Shown piece by piece: positions 44,041-51,498 of a stretch of 64,000 bases of DNA. A program made the position numbers and the translations under genes. Below the pieces are notes generated by a model. It was not told the origin of the DNA, did not search any database, and worked only from the letters and a program-made list of their open reading frames with translations. The stretch is from contig NZ_CP109162.1 in assembly GCF_035920445.1 (NCBI RefSeq), positions 1,116,001-1,180,000 on the forward strand, given 5' to 3'. The stretch is from Nocardia sp. NBC_01730 (lineage in GTDB: Bacteria; Actinomycetota; Actinomycetes; Mycobacteriales; Mycobacteriaceae). Positions within the stretch are counted from its first letter, which is position 1, and each line of letters starts with the position of its first letter.

Positions 44041-44066
44041 GCGAGGGCGTGTTACCACGCCCTCGC
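44041..44066. repeat. Stem-loop in the left IS1380 terminal repeat
   Basis: Arms GCGAGGGCGTG and CACGCCCTCGC pair perfectly around TTAC. The same hairpin occurs in the right repeat at 48337-48362. Strong stems at both ends may block transcription entering the element. Confidence 0.7.
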
Positions 44067-44219
44067 CCCCTAAGCCTCGATCCGTGGATGGGGTGCTGGT
44101 CACAGTCGGTGTGTGAGATAAGGAAAATGCCTTTCGACCTGGGATGATCGTGGTTGTCGAGGCCAGGATCGTGCAGGAATCGAGAGGCATTTTCAGTGAG
44201 ATCATCGCACATGTTCGCC

Positions 44220-44255
44220 GTGGGGTCGGCTGTCTTCGACGAGAGGAATCTCGTG
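44220..44255 (+). pseudogene. IS1380 transposase, first exon (frame damaged upstream)
   Basis: The frame joining exon 2 reads LGSAVFDERNLV up to 44255, where the intron starts. IS1380 transposases have such a segment (AVFDDPNLVS) near residue 15. The natural N-terminus (VRSSHMFAVG, from GTG 44195) is in another frame. Dropping one G from the GGGG run at 44222-44225 joins the two. As read, only a TTG at 44220 could start the spliced gene. Confidence 0.6.
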
Positions 44256-46815
44256 GTGCGACACCGGTCGCACACCTCTGAGCGAGCTACGAGTATTGGA
44301 GGACCGGTGGTGCCGGTGACGTAGCTCCGGGTGAGTGCTCGAAATGCCCGTCTCCCGCCCTGGCGTGCGTCGCAGGCTCCTGGCTTGTGGGGTGCGAAGC
44401 CCGGGGAGCGTGCCCAAGGAACTCCCGTTCCATCCGGGGGATCACAGGCCAGGGAGAAGGCCGGGCGGGTGAATGCGAATGAACCCTTGATGACGCCTCG
44501 TTATGCTCAGCCTCGGGAGATGGGAAGCGGACCGGGTGATAGGACCTTGCCCCTGGTAGAGGGGGCGCGCGACGGCCGGAGGCACGAGACCGGCCGTGTG
44601 AGCACCGCGTGGTCTCGGGGTAAAGAGGGCACCCGAACCGGCCGCAACTCGGGTGTGCGGAAAGTGGAAACCCGCCGTGGTCCAGCAGATTGGCGCGAGC
44701 GCCGGCTGGTAGGCCGATCGTGAGAGGGGCGGAATCCCTCGGCGGGACAGGATGCTCAAGAAGCCAATGCCGGTGGCCGAAAGGCAACGGGAAACCCGTG
44801 ACGACGTGGTCGGTCCTTCGACGACCGTTGCGGTATAACCGGCCGGATACCAATCCGGAAGTGGTTGGGCCCGTGAGGGTGCTGACGTGAGCAGGTGAGC
44901 TTTTGAACATCGGGGCCGTGTGGCCTCGCGAACCGTAGGGGCAAGTTGGACACCGTCACGGTGAACGGACCCGAGGACGTTGCCGCAGTTGTGAACTGGG
45001 ACGTCATTGACTGGCGTCTGCACGAGGAGAACGTAGCGAGGTTGCGGCGCAGGATCTTCAAGGCGACGCGGAAGCAGGACTGGGCCAGGGTCCGGTCGCT
45101 GCAAAAGTTGATGTTGCGGTCACGGTCGAACACGTTGGTAAGTGTGCGGCAGGTGACTCAGCGCAACGCTGGGCGTCGAACGGCCGGTGTCGATGGGGAG
45201 GTTGCTCTGTCGAGCGAGGCCCGCACGGATGTGGCGGTGCGGGTGCATCGTTCGCGTTCGTCGTGGGAGCCGGTGCCGGTTCGGCGCGTGTATATTCCGA
45301 AGGACAATGGAAAACAGCGCGGACTCGGTATTCCCGCGCTGATGGATCGGTGTCATCAGGCACGGGTCCGCAACGCGCTGGAACCCGAATGGGAAGCCCG
45401 GTTCGAGCCCCGCTCGTATGGGTTTCGTCCCGGGCGCAGCTGCGCCGACGCGATCGAGTCCTTGTTCGCCACGCTCAAAGGGCCACTGGCCAAAAGAGTC
45501 TGGATTCTGGACGCTGATCTGTCGGCCGCGTTCGACAAAATTGATCATTCCCGGCTACTCGACGCGCTCGGCTCGTTTCCCGCAAGGGGCATGATCCGAG
45601 AATGGCTGACTGCCGGGGTGATCGAGAACGGGCGATTCTCTCCCACTTGGGAGGGCAGCCCGCAAGGGGGTGTGATCAGCCCTTTGCTATTGAACGTGGC
45701 ACTACATGGTCTGGAGGAGGCCGCAGGGGTCCGCTATGTCCGCTCTGGCGTCAAAGCCGGGGAAACACGGGTGGACTCACCGGTTCTGGTGAGATATGCC
45801 GATGACCTGTCAGTATGCTGTCATTCTCGGCAGCAGGCCGAACAGGTCAAGGCACGACTGGCTGAGTGGTTGGCTCCGAGGGGACTAGCGTTCAACGAGG
45901 GTAAGACACGCATCGTGTCCCTCGAAGAGGGCTTCAATTTCCTCGGATTCAATATTCGTCGTTACCGGCGTGGATCGTCACCCGGCAAATTGCTGATCAA
46001 ACCCAGTCCGGACGCGGTCAAGCGTGTCCGTCGCAGGCTCGCGGACGAAATGCGCCGGTTGCGCGGATCGAATGCGATGGCGGTCATCGCCCGGCTCAAC
46101 CCGATCATCCGGGGCTGGGCCGCCTATTACCGAGGCGCGGTATCCAGCGAGATATTCAACTCGCTGGACGCATACGTATGGAAGCTCACCTACCGGTGGG
46201 CTCGCCGCAGCCACCCCAAGAAATCGAAGGGGTGGGTGACGAACCGCTACTTCGGTCGGTTCCACAGGTTCAGGGACGACCGATGGGTGTTCGGTGATCC
46301 GGACCATCGGGTCGGCGACCACGGCGAGAACATCGCCCATATCGTCAAGTTCGCCTGGACCGACATCGTCCGGCATCGGCTGATCGCGGGCGGGGCGTCA
46401 CCGGACGACCCCGACCTGCGCGATTACTGGATCAGACGGCGCCGCAAGGTCAAACCGGCATTGGACAGCTACAACACCGGCCTGCTCACCAAGCAGGACG
46501 GACGCTGCCCGCTCTGCCGAGACCACCTACTGACCCCCGACCAACCCCAGTCCCCACAGGAGTGGGAACGCTGGTGGCTCGGTGTGGTCAAACGGGCGAT
46601 CGCCGCCGACCTTCTCACCCATTACGGGCGGGACAACCCGTCGGACGGGAACCCGACACGCCTTATGCACGCCTCCTGCCACCGCAGTCTTCGGGCTCGC
46701 AGGAGAACCGGCAACCCGTGAAGCCCCCGCGGCTTGCTCGAGCCGTATGCCGGGACGACCGGCACGTACGGTTCTGAGGGGGGACCGCCGCCGCAATGCG
46801 GCGGTCCTACCCGAC
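44256..46815 (+). other. Group II intron (self-splicing, retroelement)
   Basis: The 5' boundary is GTGCGAC (consensus GUGYG) at 44256 and the 3' boundary is CCTACCCGAC ending in AY at 46815. Domain V is recognisable at 46740-46775 (AGCCGTATG ... CGTACGGTT pairing), followed by a domain VI stem (CCGCCG/CGGCGG) before the 3' end. The sequence CACGAGA at 44583-44589 is exactly complementary to the last seven exon bases TCTCGTG (44249-44255), a good EBS1-IBS1 pair. It encodes a maturase/reverse transcriptase. Splicing would join NLV to SAAGLVPVME of the transposase. Confidence 0.9.
44946..46721 (+). CDS. ltrA: Group II intron-encoded reverse transcriptase/maturase with HNH endonuclease
   Basis: A 591-aa protein from TTG 44946. 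Reverse transcriptase blocks: GIPALMDRCHQARVRNALEP, YGFRPGRSCADAI, WILDADLSAAFDKIDHSRLL, GSPQGGVISPLLLNV and the catalytic VRYADDLSVCC. The maturase (X) domain includes RLNPIIRGWAAYYRGAVSSE. The C-terminal HNH nuclease shows CPLCRDHLL and a final HASCHRSLRARRR. All parts needed for splicing help and retrohoming are present and in frame. Confidence 0.94.
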   Translation: MDTVTVNGPEDVAAVVNWDVIDWRLHEENVARLRRRIFKATRKQDWARVRSLQKLMLRSRSNTLVSVRQVTQRNAGRRTAGVDGEVALSSEARTDVAVRVHRSRSSWEPVPVRRVYIPKDNGKQRGLGIPALMDRCHQARVRNALEPEWEARFEPRSYGFRPGRSCADAIESLFATLKGPLAKRVWILDADLSAAFDKIDHSRLLDALGSFPARGMIREWLTAGVIENGRFSPTWEGSPQGGVISPLLLNVALHGLEEAAGVRYVRSGVKAGETRVDSPVLVRYADDLSVCCHSRQQAEQVKARLAEWLAPRGLAFNEGKTRIVSLEEGFNFLGFNIRRYRRGSSPGKLLIKPSPDAVKRVRRRLADEMRRLRGSNAMAVIARLNPIIRGWAAYYRGAVSSEIFNSLDAYVWKLTYRWARRSHPKKSKGWVTNRYFGRFHRFRDDRWVFGDPDHRVGDHGENIAHIVKFAWTDIVRHRLIAGGASPDDPDLRDYWIRRRRKVKPALDSYNTGLLTKQDGRCPLCRDHLLTPDQPQSPQEWERWWLGVVKRAIAADLLTHYGRDNPSDGNPTRLMHASCHRSLRARRRTGNP

Positions 46816-48159
46816 TCGGCAGCTGGGTTGGTGCCGGTCATGGAATTGGCTGAGCAGACAGGGCTTTCGGCATTGATCGGCGAGTGCGTGACGGTGGACT
46901 CGGCGCGGGTGGCCTCCGGGGCGGTGAACCCTGCCGGGAAGCTCACGGCGCTGGTCGGCGCGATGTTGTGCGGTGGCGACCACATCGATCATGCCGACCT
47001 GCTGCGTGCCGGTGGCACCGCGACGGTGTTCGACGAAGTGTATGCGCCCTCGACGTTGGGGATCTTCCTGCGCGAGTTCAGTTTCGGGCACGCTCAGCAG
47101 GTGGCCGCCCTCGCCCGCCGACACCTGATCGCACTGGCCGCCCGCACCCCGCTGCTGCCCGGTGCTGGTGACCGGGTGTATGTGGACATCGATTCGGTGC
47201 TGCGCCCGGTGTACGGGCATGCCAAGCAGGGCGCGTCGTTCGGGCATTCCAAGATCGCCGGGAAGGTCGTGTTGCGCCGGGGTCTGTCCCCGCTGCTGAC
47301 CACCTTGTCCACCGACACGGCCGCGCCGGTGATCGCCGAGATGCGGCTGCGTTCGGGCCGGGCCGGTTCGGGCCGGGGCGCGGCCTCCCAGGTGGCCTCG
47401 GCGATCGGCACCGCCCGTGATATCGGTGCCGGCAAGATCTTGCTGCGCGGCGATTCGGCGTTCGGCAGTAAGAAGATCATGCGCACCGCGCTGGCCCACG
47501 ATGCGGAATTCTCTCTCGCGATCACCCGCAACAAGGCTGTGGACCGGGCCATCGCAGCCATTCCCGACGACGCTTGGACCGGGGTGGAATACCCGGGTGC
47601 GGTGTGTGATCCCGATACCGGGGAGTGGATCTCCGACGCCGAAGTCGCCGAAATCACCCACACTATCGGCACGGGCCGCAGCGGCATCACCGTCAGGTTG
47701 ATCGTGCGCAGGGTGCGTGACGCCAACTACCGCGACGGCTTGTTCCCCGTCTGGCGGTATCACCCCTTCGCCACCAATTCCGAGCTGTCCACAACCGAGG
47801 CCGATCTGGTCCACCGCCGCCACGCCATCATCGAAACCGTGATCTCCGACCTGATCGATGGCCCTCTGGCCCACCTGCCCTCGGGACACTTTCCCGCCAA
47901 TACTGTCTGGGCGATCTGCGCCCAGATCGCCCACAACCTGCTGCGTGCCGCCGGAACCCTCACCGGATCACCACGGCACACCGTCGCCCGCGGCGCCACC
48001 CTGCGCCGCGACCTGGTCTGCGTTCCCGCCCGCTTCGCCCGGCCCGCCCGCAGGCCGGTCCTGCACCTCCCCGACCACTGGCCCTGGGAACAGTCATGGA
48101 AAACCCTGTGGCACAGCATCTTCGACACCAACAGCCACACCGCTGCGGCAACCACCTGA
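46816..48159 (+). CDS. IS1380-family transposase, second exon (main part)
   Basis: About 447 residues after the intron: SAAGLVPVMELAEQTGLSAL, DRVYVDIDSVLRPVYGHAKQ (first catalytic Asp), LLRGDSAFGSKKIM (second Asp) and RRHAIIETVISDLIDGPLAH (Glu). The open frame continues upstream to 46582, but those residues come from the intron's 3' end. Exon 2 is complete to its stop at 48159. Expression depends on splicing of the intron or on internal initiation. Confidence 0.9.
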   Translation, partial: SAAGLVPVMELAEQTGLSALIGECVTVDSARVASGAVNPAGKLTALVGAMLCGGDHIDHADLLRAGGTATVFDEVYAPSTLGIFLREFSFGHAQQVAALARRHLIALAARTPLLPGAGDRVYVDIDSVLRPVYGHAKQGASFGHSKIAGKVVLRRGLSPLLTTLSTDTAAPVIAEMRLRSGRAGSGRGAASQVASAIGTARDIGAGKILLRGDSAFGSKKIMRTALAHDAEFSLAITRNKAVDRAIAAIPDDAWTGVEYPGAVCDPDTGEWISDAEVAEITHTIGTGRSGITVRLIVRRVRDANYRDGLFPVWRYHPFATNSELSTTEADLVHRRHAIIETVISDLIDGPLAHLPSGHFPANTVWAICAQIAHNLLRAAGTLTGSPRHTVARGATLRRDLVCVPARFARPARRPVLHLPDHWPWEQSWKTLWHSIFDTNSHTAAATT

Positions 48160-48336
48160 CCTTCCCGACCCACCGTCCACCCGCCGCCCCAGGCCCGAAC
48201 CGAACCAACACGTGGAAAAAGCTGGTGCAGACCAGCAACACACCCCTACCCAAAACCAGGATCAACCAGCCGAAACATCAAAACCACCAGACCCGCCAGC
48301 CTCCCCCGAACCATCCACGGATCGAGGCTTAGGGGG

Positions 48337-48362
48337 CGAGGGCGTGGTAACACGCCCTCGCT
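48337..48362. repeat. Stem-loop in the right IS1380 terminal repeat
   Basis: The same 11-bp arms as at 44041-44066, with loop GTAA. It lies 178 bases after the transposase stop and can also act as its terminator. The bases between 48160 and 48336 show no gene. Confidence 0.7.
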
Positions 48363-48365
48363 ACC

Positions 48366-48552
48366 CGCCGAGTCCGAATTCGCGGCTCTGCGGTACTTCG
48401 CCTTGAATGGGACCGATCACCGCAGCCACGACGAACAGGATGCCGCAATCGGCGCCTACATCCGCTGGTACAACCAGCACGCTCGACCCAAACGCGACTT
48501 CGCCGTCAACTCCAAAGTCCGGCAACCTGATTACCTACCGAAGGTTGCTTGA
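48366..48552 (+). pseudogene. 3' end of an IS630-like transposase gene (right arm)
   Basis: About 62 residues, AESEFAALRYFALNGTDHRS through VNSKVRQPDYLPKVA, with stop at 48550-48552. It mirrors the left arm at 43850-44040 but differs at several residues (QDAAIGAYIRWYNQHARPKR against QDDAIGAYIRWRNQHAEPKR). The two arms are therefore separate copies that diverged, not a recent perfect duplication. Confidence 0.7.
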
Positions 48553-48562
48553 CACGGCACTA

Positions 48563-49076
48563 GCCACGCCCGCGGCGCCCGCCGCGTTCACGTCCGTGCC
48601 CAGTGCCAAGGTTATCGAGAAAGTACTGTGTGACAATCCGTATCACATACTCTCGGTGAGCTGGCGGACTGAGGGATCTCGGTCGATTCGACCCATTCCC
48701 GTTCGCTATCGCGGTACTATCGTTCAAGCGTTCAGAGTCGAGAATTGCACGGGGACTTAATATTTCACGGCCATTGATTCGTGTGGTCGGTGTCGCTTCA
48801 TGATCTGTTCGGCACGGTGCTGCCCGAGGAGGTGTCCGATGCTCGTGTCCGGCAATGCCTGCATCTTGGGGAGGAAGACCGCTGGTAACCGCCTTCTCTC
48901 GCAGACGGATGGCGCTCAACCTGGCACGACGACACGACGCGAGGTGTCGGGCGGGCCCGCCGGTGGTCGCTGTCGCTCTCCGTCGACGGGGAGATGGTGT
49001 CGATGAGTATTGGATTACACAGGGCAGCAATCACATTCGGACGGCAGCAGTAGCCGCGCAGTGAAGGGCACTGGTC
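48563..49076. other. 514-bp region between the mobile array and the modular operon
   Basis: Only short, unconvincing frames are present. A few stretches on the plus strand (LHDLFGTVLPEEVSDARV near 48800, and WSLSLSVDGEMVSMSIGL near 48970) look protein-like but in different frames, so a decayed gene is possible. The promoter of the 49-64 kb operon should lie here; no clear -10/-35 pair or palindrome was seen. A GAAGGG ribosome site precedes ATG 49077. Confidence 0.4.
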
Positions 49077-51446
49077 ATGTCACAGGAGAGCGTCGGGTTG
49101 AGGATGCCGGCGGCGGGGATGAGTGCGGGGGTGTCGGCGATGCTCGGGCTCGAGATCGCCGGTACTCCGCAGCCGCTGCTGGTACTGGAGTTGAGTCGAG
49201 GTTCCGGTGCTGTTGGCGGTGAGATCGCTACCGCTGCAAATGGATCCGAGGTGGTGCTGGCTTCCGCTGACGGTGGGGTATCACGGGAACTGAACCTGGT
49301 GGCGGGACCGGTGCGGGTGTCGAAGGTCGCCGTCGGTTTCGTGAAAGGGCAGATCCGGGTCGCCTTCGACGCGGTGATGACGGTTGAACCGGTGCAGCTG
49401 GCGCTGATCGGGCTCGGTGTCGCGGTGACTCCACGGTTCGAGTTCACGCCACTACTGCAGGGTGCGGGCGTATCGATGGACAAGCCGCCGGTGCGGTTGA
49501 CCGGTGTGCTGGAACGGCGTTCGGACGATCGGTACGCCGAGGTCATCAATGGCCTGCTGACGATCGAGACCGGGTTCTTCGCGCTGCTCGCTGCGGGCAG
49601 CTATGTGCGCGGCCACGACGGCTGGACGTCGATGTTCCTGTTCGGTGAGATCGCGGGCAACCCTCAGGTGGGCTTGTTCGGGCCGCCCGCGTTCCGGGTC
49701 AACGCGATATCGCTCGGTTTCGGCATCAACTCCACAGTTCGCCAACCACGCATCGATGAAGTGTCGGAATTTCCTCTTGTACAACGTCTTTCGGGCGGCA
49801 CGGAGACGACACCGGAACAGGTGCTGGAACGGCTGGCTGGGTCGGGTGGGTGGATCACGCCGAGGAAGGGCCAGTACTGGGGTGCGGGGGGCTTGGAGTT
49901 CTCCTCGTTCAGATTCCTTGATGCGAAGGTGCTGCTGCTGGTCGAGGGTGGACAGGACTGGAAGGTGATGCTGCTGGGTCGCGCGGTTGTCGACCTGCCG
50001 CGCAGCAAGGCGGCGAAGAAGCCGATCGCGCGGGTCGCGGTGGATCTCGCCATCGCCTACCGTGCGGATGAGAATTTGTTCTCGATGGATGTGGTCGTCG
50101 CGCCCGGCTCCTATGTTCTCGATCCCGACGCGCAACTGACCGGTGGTCTGTCGCTGTACATCTGGGGCAAGGACCGCACGGCGGTCGGCGGTGGTCGCGG
50201 GTTCGTGTTCACTCTCGGCGGCTATCATCGCAAGTTCAAGAAGCCGTCGTACTACCCAGTAGTGCCGCGGGTGGGATGGGTGTGGCAGCTGGGTCCGATC
50301 GCGATCCGCGGACAGGTATATGCGGCGGTCACCGACGGAGCCTTCATGGCCGGTGGTGCCCTGGATGCCCGCTACGACGCCCATCACGGCATACGGGTGG
50401 AGGCCTGGTTCTCGGCCTGGCTCGACGTGCTGGTGCAGTGGAAACCGTTCTATTTCGACCTGTCCATGGGTATGAGCATCGGTGTGGCCGCCACGGTGAA
50501 GGTGTGGTTCATCAGAGTCCGGGTATCGCTGTCGGTCGGGGTGGATCTGGAGCTGTGGGGCCCGCCGATCGGCGGGCGAGCCAAGGTCAAGGTGTGGTTC
50601 ATCTCCTTCACCATCGGAATCGGCGCGAGCCGCGACGGGCCCGCTGCGATCGGCTGGGACGAATTCCGGGTACAACTACCGTCCCCGCTGAGCATCACCC
50701 CGCTGCACGGCATCCTCGCCGATGCCGCTCCCGCCGAGATCGCAGTGCGCAACGGCAACGGCGAACCGACGCTGGTGTCCTCCGACGGATTCACGATTGC
50801 GACCGCTGCCGTTATACCCGCCACCGAAATCACCCTGAACGGGAAACGCTTTGCCGGGACCGGCGAAGCGACCGCGAATATCCGCCCCATGGACAAGCAG
50901 GGCGTCCGGTCGGTCCACAAGGTCAGCGTGTGGCTCGGTGATGTCACCGAACCCGGTACGCGGTCGGTGTTCGATCCGGAGGATGAAGAGAACGGCTGGA
51001 CGGTGACCGTCGTCGAGGAGGACATGCCGAAGTCGCTGTGGGGCGACAAGCTGAACGAACCTACCGATGTCCTCGACGGTGACGGGCTGTTGACCGGTTC
51101 GCTGGCTGGGCTCCGATTCGAGGTTCCGCCACCGACGTTGGGCGACACCCTCGGCCCGGTCTCCTCGACCGCGTTCATCATCGAACCCCAGCAGCCCGCG
51201 CTACTGCCGCCCCGGGGTGCCGCGCCCGAAGGGCCGGTGCCGGTGGCGGATCCGCGATCCATCGCCGCGATCATCGACCCCCAGAGCGGTATCGACTCGA
51301 GTGCAGCGCGCGCGGGGCGTGCTGCGGTGTACGGGGCGCTGGATGCCCTCGGATTCGCACCGGGCGCCGACGGGCCGCTCACTATGTTCACCGACCAGGC
51401 GGCCACCTACTTCACCGACGCGCCGCTCACCGCTGCCGCACCGTAA
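49077..51446 (+). CDS. Large DUF6603-like protein
   Basis: A 789-aa protein without signal peptide or membrane helix. Residues about 195-250 (VGLFGPPAFRVNAISLGFGI, then IDEVSEFPLVQRLSGG) and 455-520 (WKPFYFDLSMGMSIGVAATV, KVWFISFTIGIG) are alternating hydrophobic, glycine-rich strands. They resemble DUF6603 proteins of actinobacteria and fungi as I remember them. The pattern suggests a large beta-sheet or beta-barrel-like fold. The last 250 residues are less regular and acidic. It opens the modular operon and is followed by the next gene after 52 bases. The function is unknown and the family call needs a profile search. Confidence 0.7.
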   Translation: MSQESVGLRMPAAGMSAGVSAMLGLEIAGTPQPLLVLELSRGSGAVGGEIATAANGSEVVLASADGGVSRELNLVAGPVRVSKVAVGFVKGQIRVAFDAVMTVEPVQLALIGLGVAVTPRFEFTPLLQGAGVSMDKPPVRLTGVLERRSDDRYAEVINGLLTIETGFFALLAAGSYVRGHDGWTSMFLFGEIAGNPQVGLFGPPAFRVNAISLGFGINSTVRQPRIDEVSEFPLVQRLSGGTETTPEQVLERLAGSGGWITPRKGQYWGAGGLEFSSFRFLDAKVLLLVEGGQDWKVMLLGRAVVDLPRSKAAKKPIARVAVDLAIAYRADENLFSMDVVVAPGSYVLDPDAQLTGGLSLYIWGKDRTAVGGGRGFVFTLGGYHRKFKKPSYYPVVPRVGWVWQLGPIAIRGQVYAAVTDGAFMAGGALDARYDAHHGIRVEAWFSAWLDVLVQWKPFYFDLSMGMSIGVAATVKVWFIRVRVSLSVGVDLELWGPPIGGRAKVKVWFISFTIGIGASRDGPAAIGWDEFRVQLPSPLSITPLHGILADAAPAEIAVRNGNGEPTLVSSDGFTIATAAVIPATEITLNGKRFAGTGEATANIRPMDKQGVRSVHKVSVWLGDVTEPGTRSVFDPEDEENGWTVTVVEEDMPKSLWGDKLNEPTDVLDGDGLLTGSLAGLRFEVPPPTLGDTLGPVSSTAFIIEPQQPALLPPRGAAPEGPVPVADPRSIAAIIDPQSGIDSSAARAGRAAVYGALDALGFAPGADGPLTMFTDQAATYFTDAPLTAAAP

Positions 51447-51498
51447 CCACATTGTGTCACACCAGTTTTCGTGGACCACGATCCTGAGATGAGCCGAG

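Larger units (their letters stand above)
44036..48368 (+). mobile_element. IS1380-family element carrying a group II intron
   Basis: The ends are long perfect inverted repeats: the segment from 44036 to about 44092 is the complement of about 48312 to 48368. Each contains an 11-bp-stem hairpin and the stretch CCCCCTAAGCCTCGATCCGT. Between them lies one IS1380-type transposase gene split by an intron. The exact element borders cannot be set because the flanking IS630-like arms are also inverted copies of each other. Confidence 0.75.
43840..48562. mobile_element. TA-bounded composite unit with inverted IS630-like ends
   Basis: The outer ends are TAGTGCCGCTTCAAGCAAC (from 43840) and, on the opposite strand from 48562, TAGTGCCGTGTCAAGCAAC. 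Each end continues into the same IS630-type transposase 3' segment, in opposite orientation, up to an identical junction with the inner IS1380 element. The whole 4.7-kb block is therefore framed by long imperfect inverted repeats and TA, like one large IS630-type unit. Whether it moved as one block or grew by recombination of two copies is open. Confidence 0.65.

Noticed and set aside
46582..48159. A single 525-aa transposase frame beginning at 46582
   Set aside because: The first 78 residues are the translation of the intron 3' end, overlapping the HNH coding region and domains V/VI. The transposase proper resumes only at 46816.
49452..50675. A long open frame on the minus strand (about 407 aa)
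   Set aside because: It lies entirely antisense to the DUF6603-like gene, has Arg/His-rich composition typical of the complement of GC-rich coding DNA and no recognisable motif.
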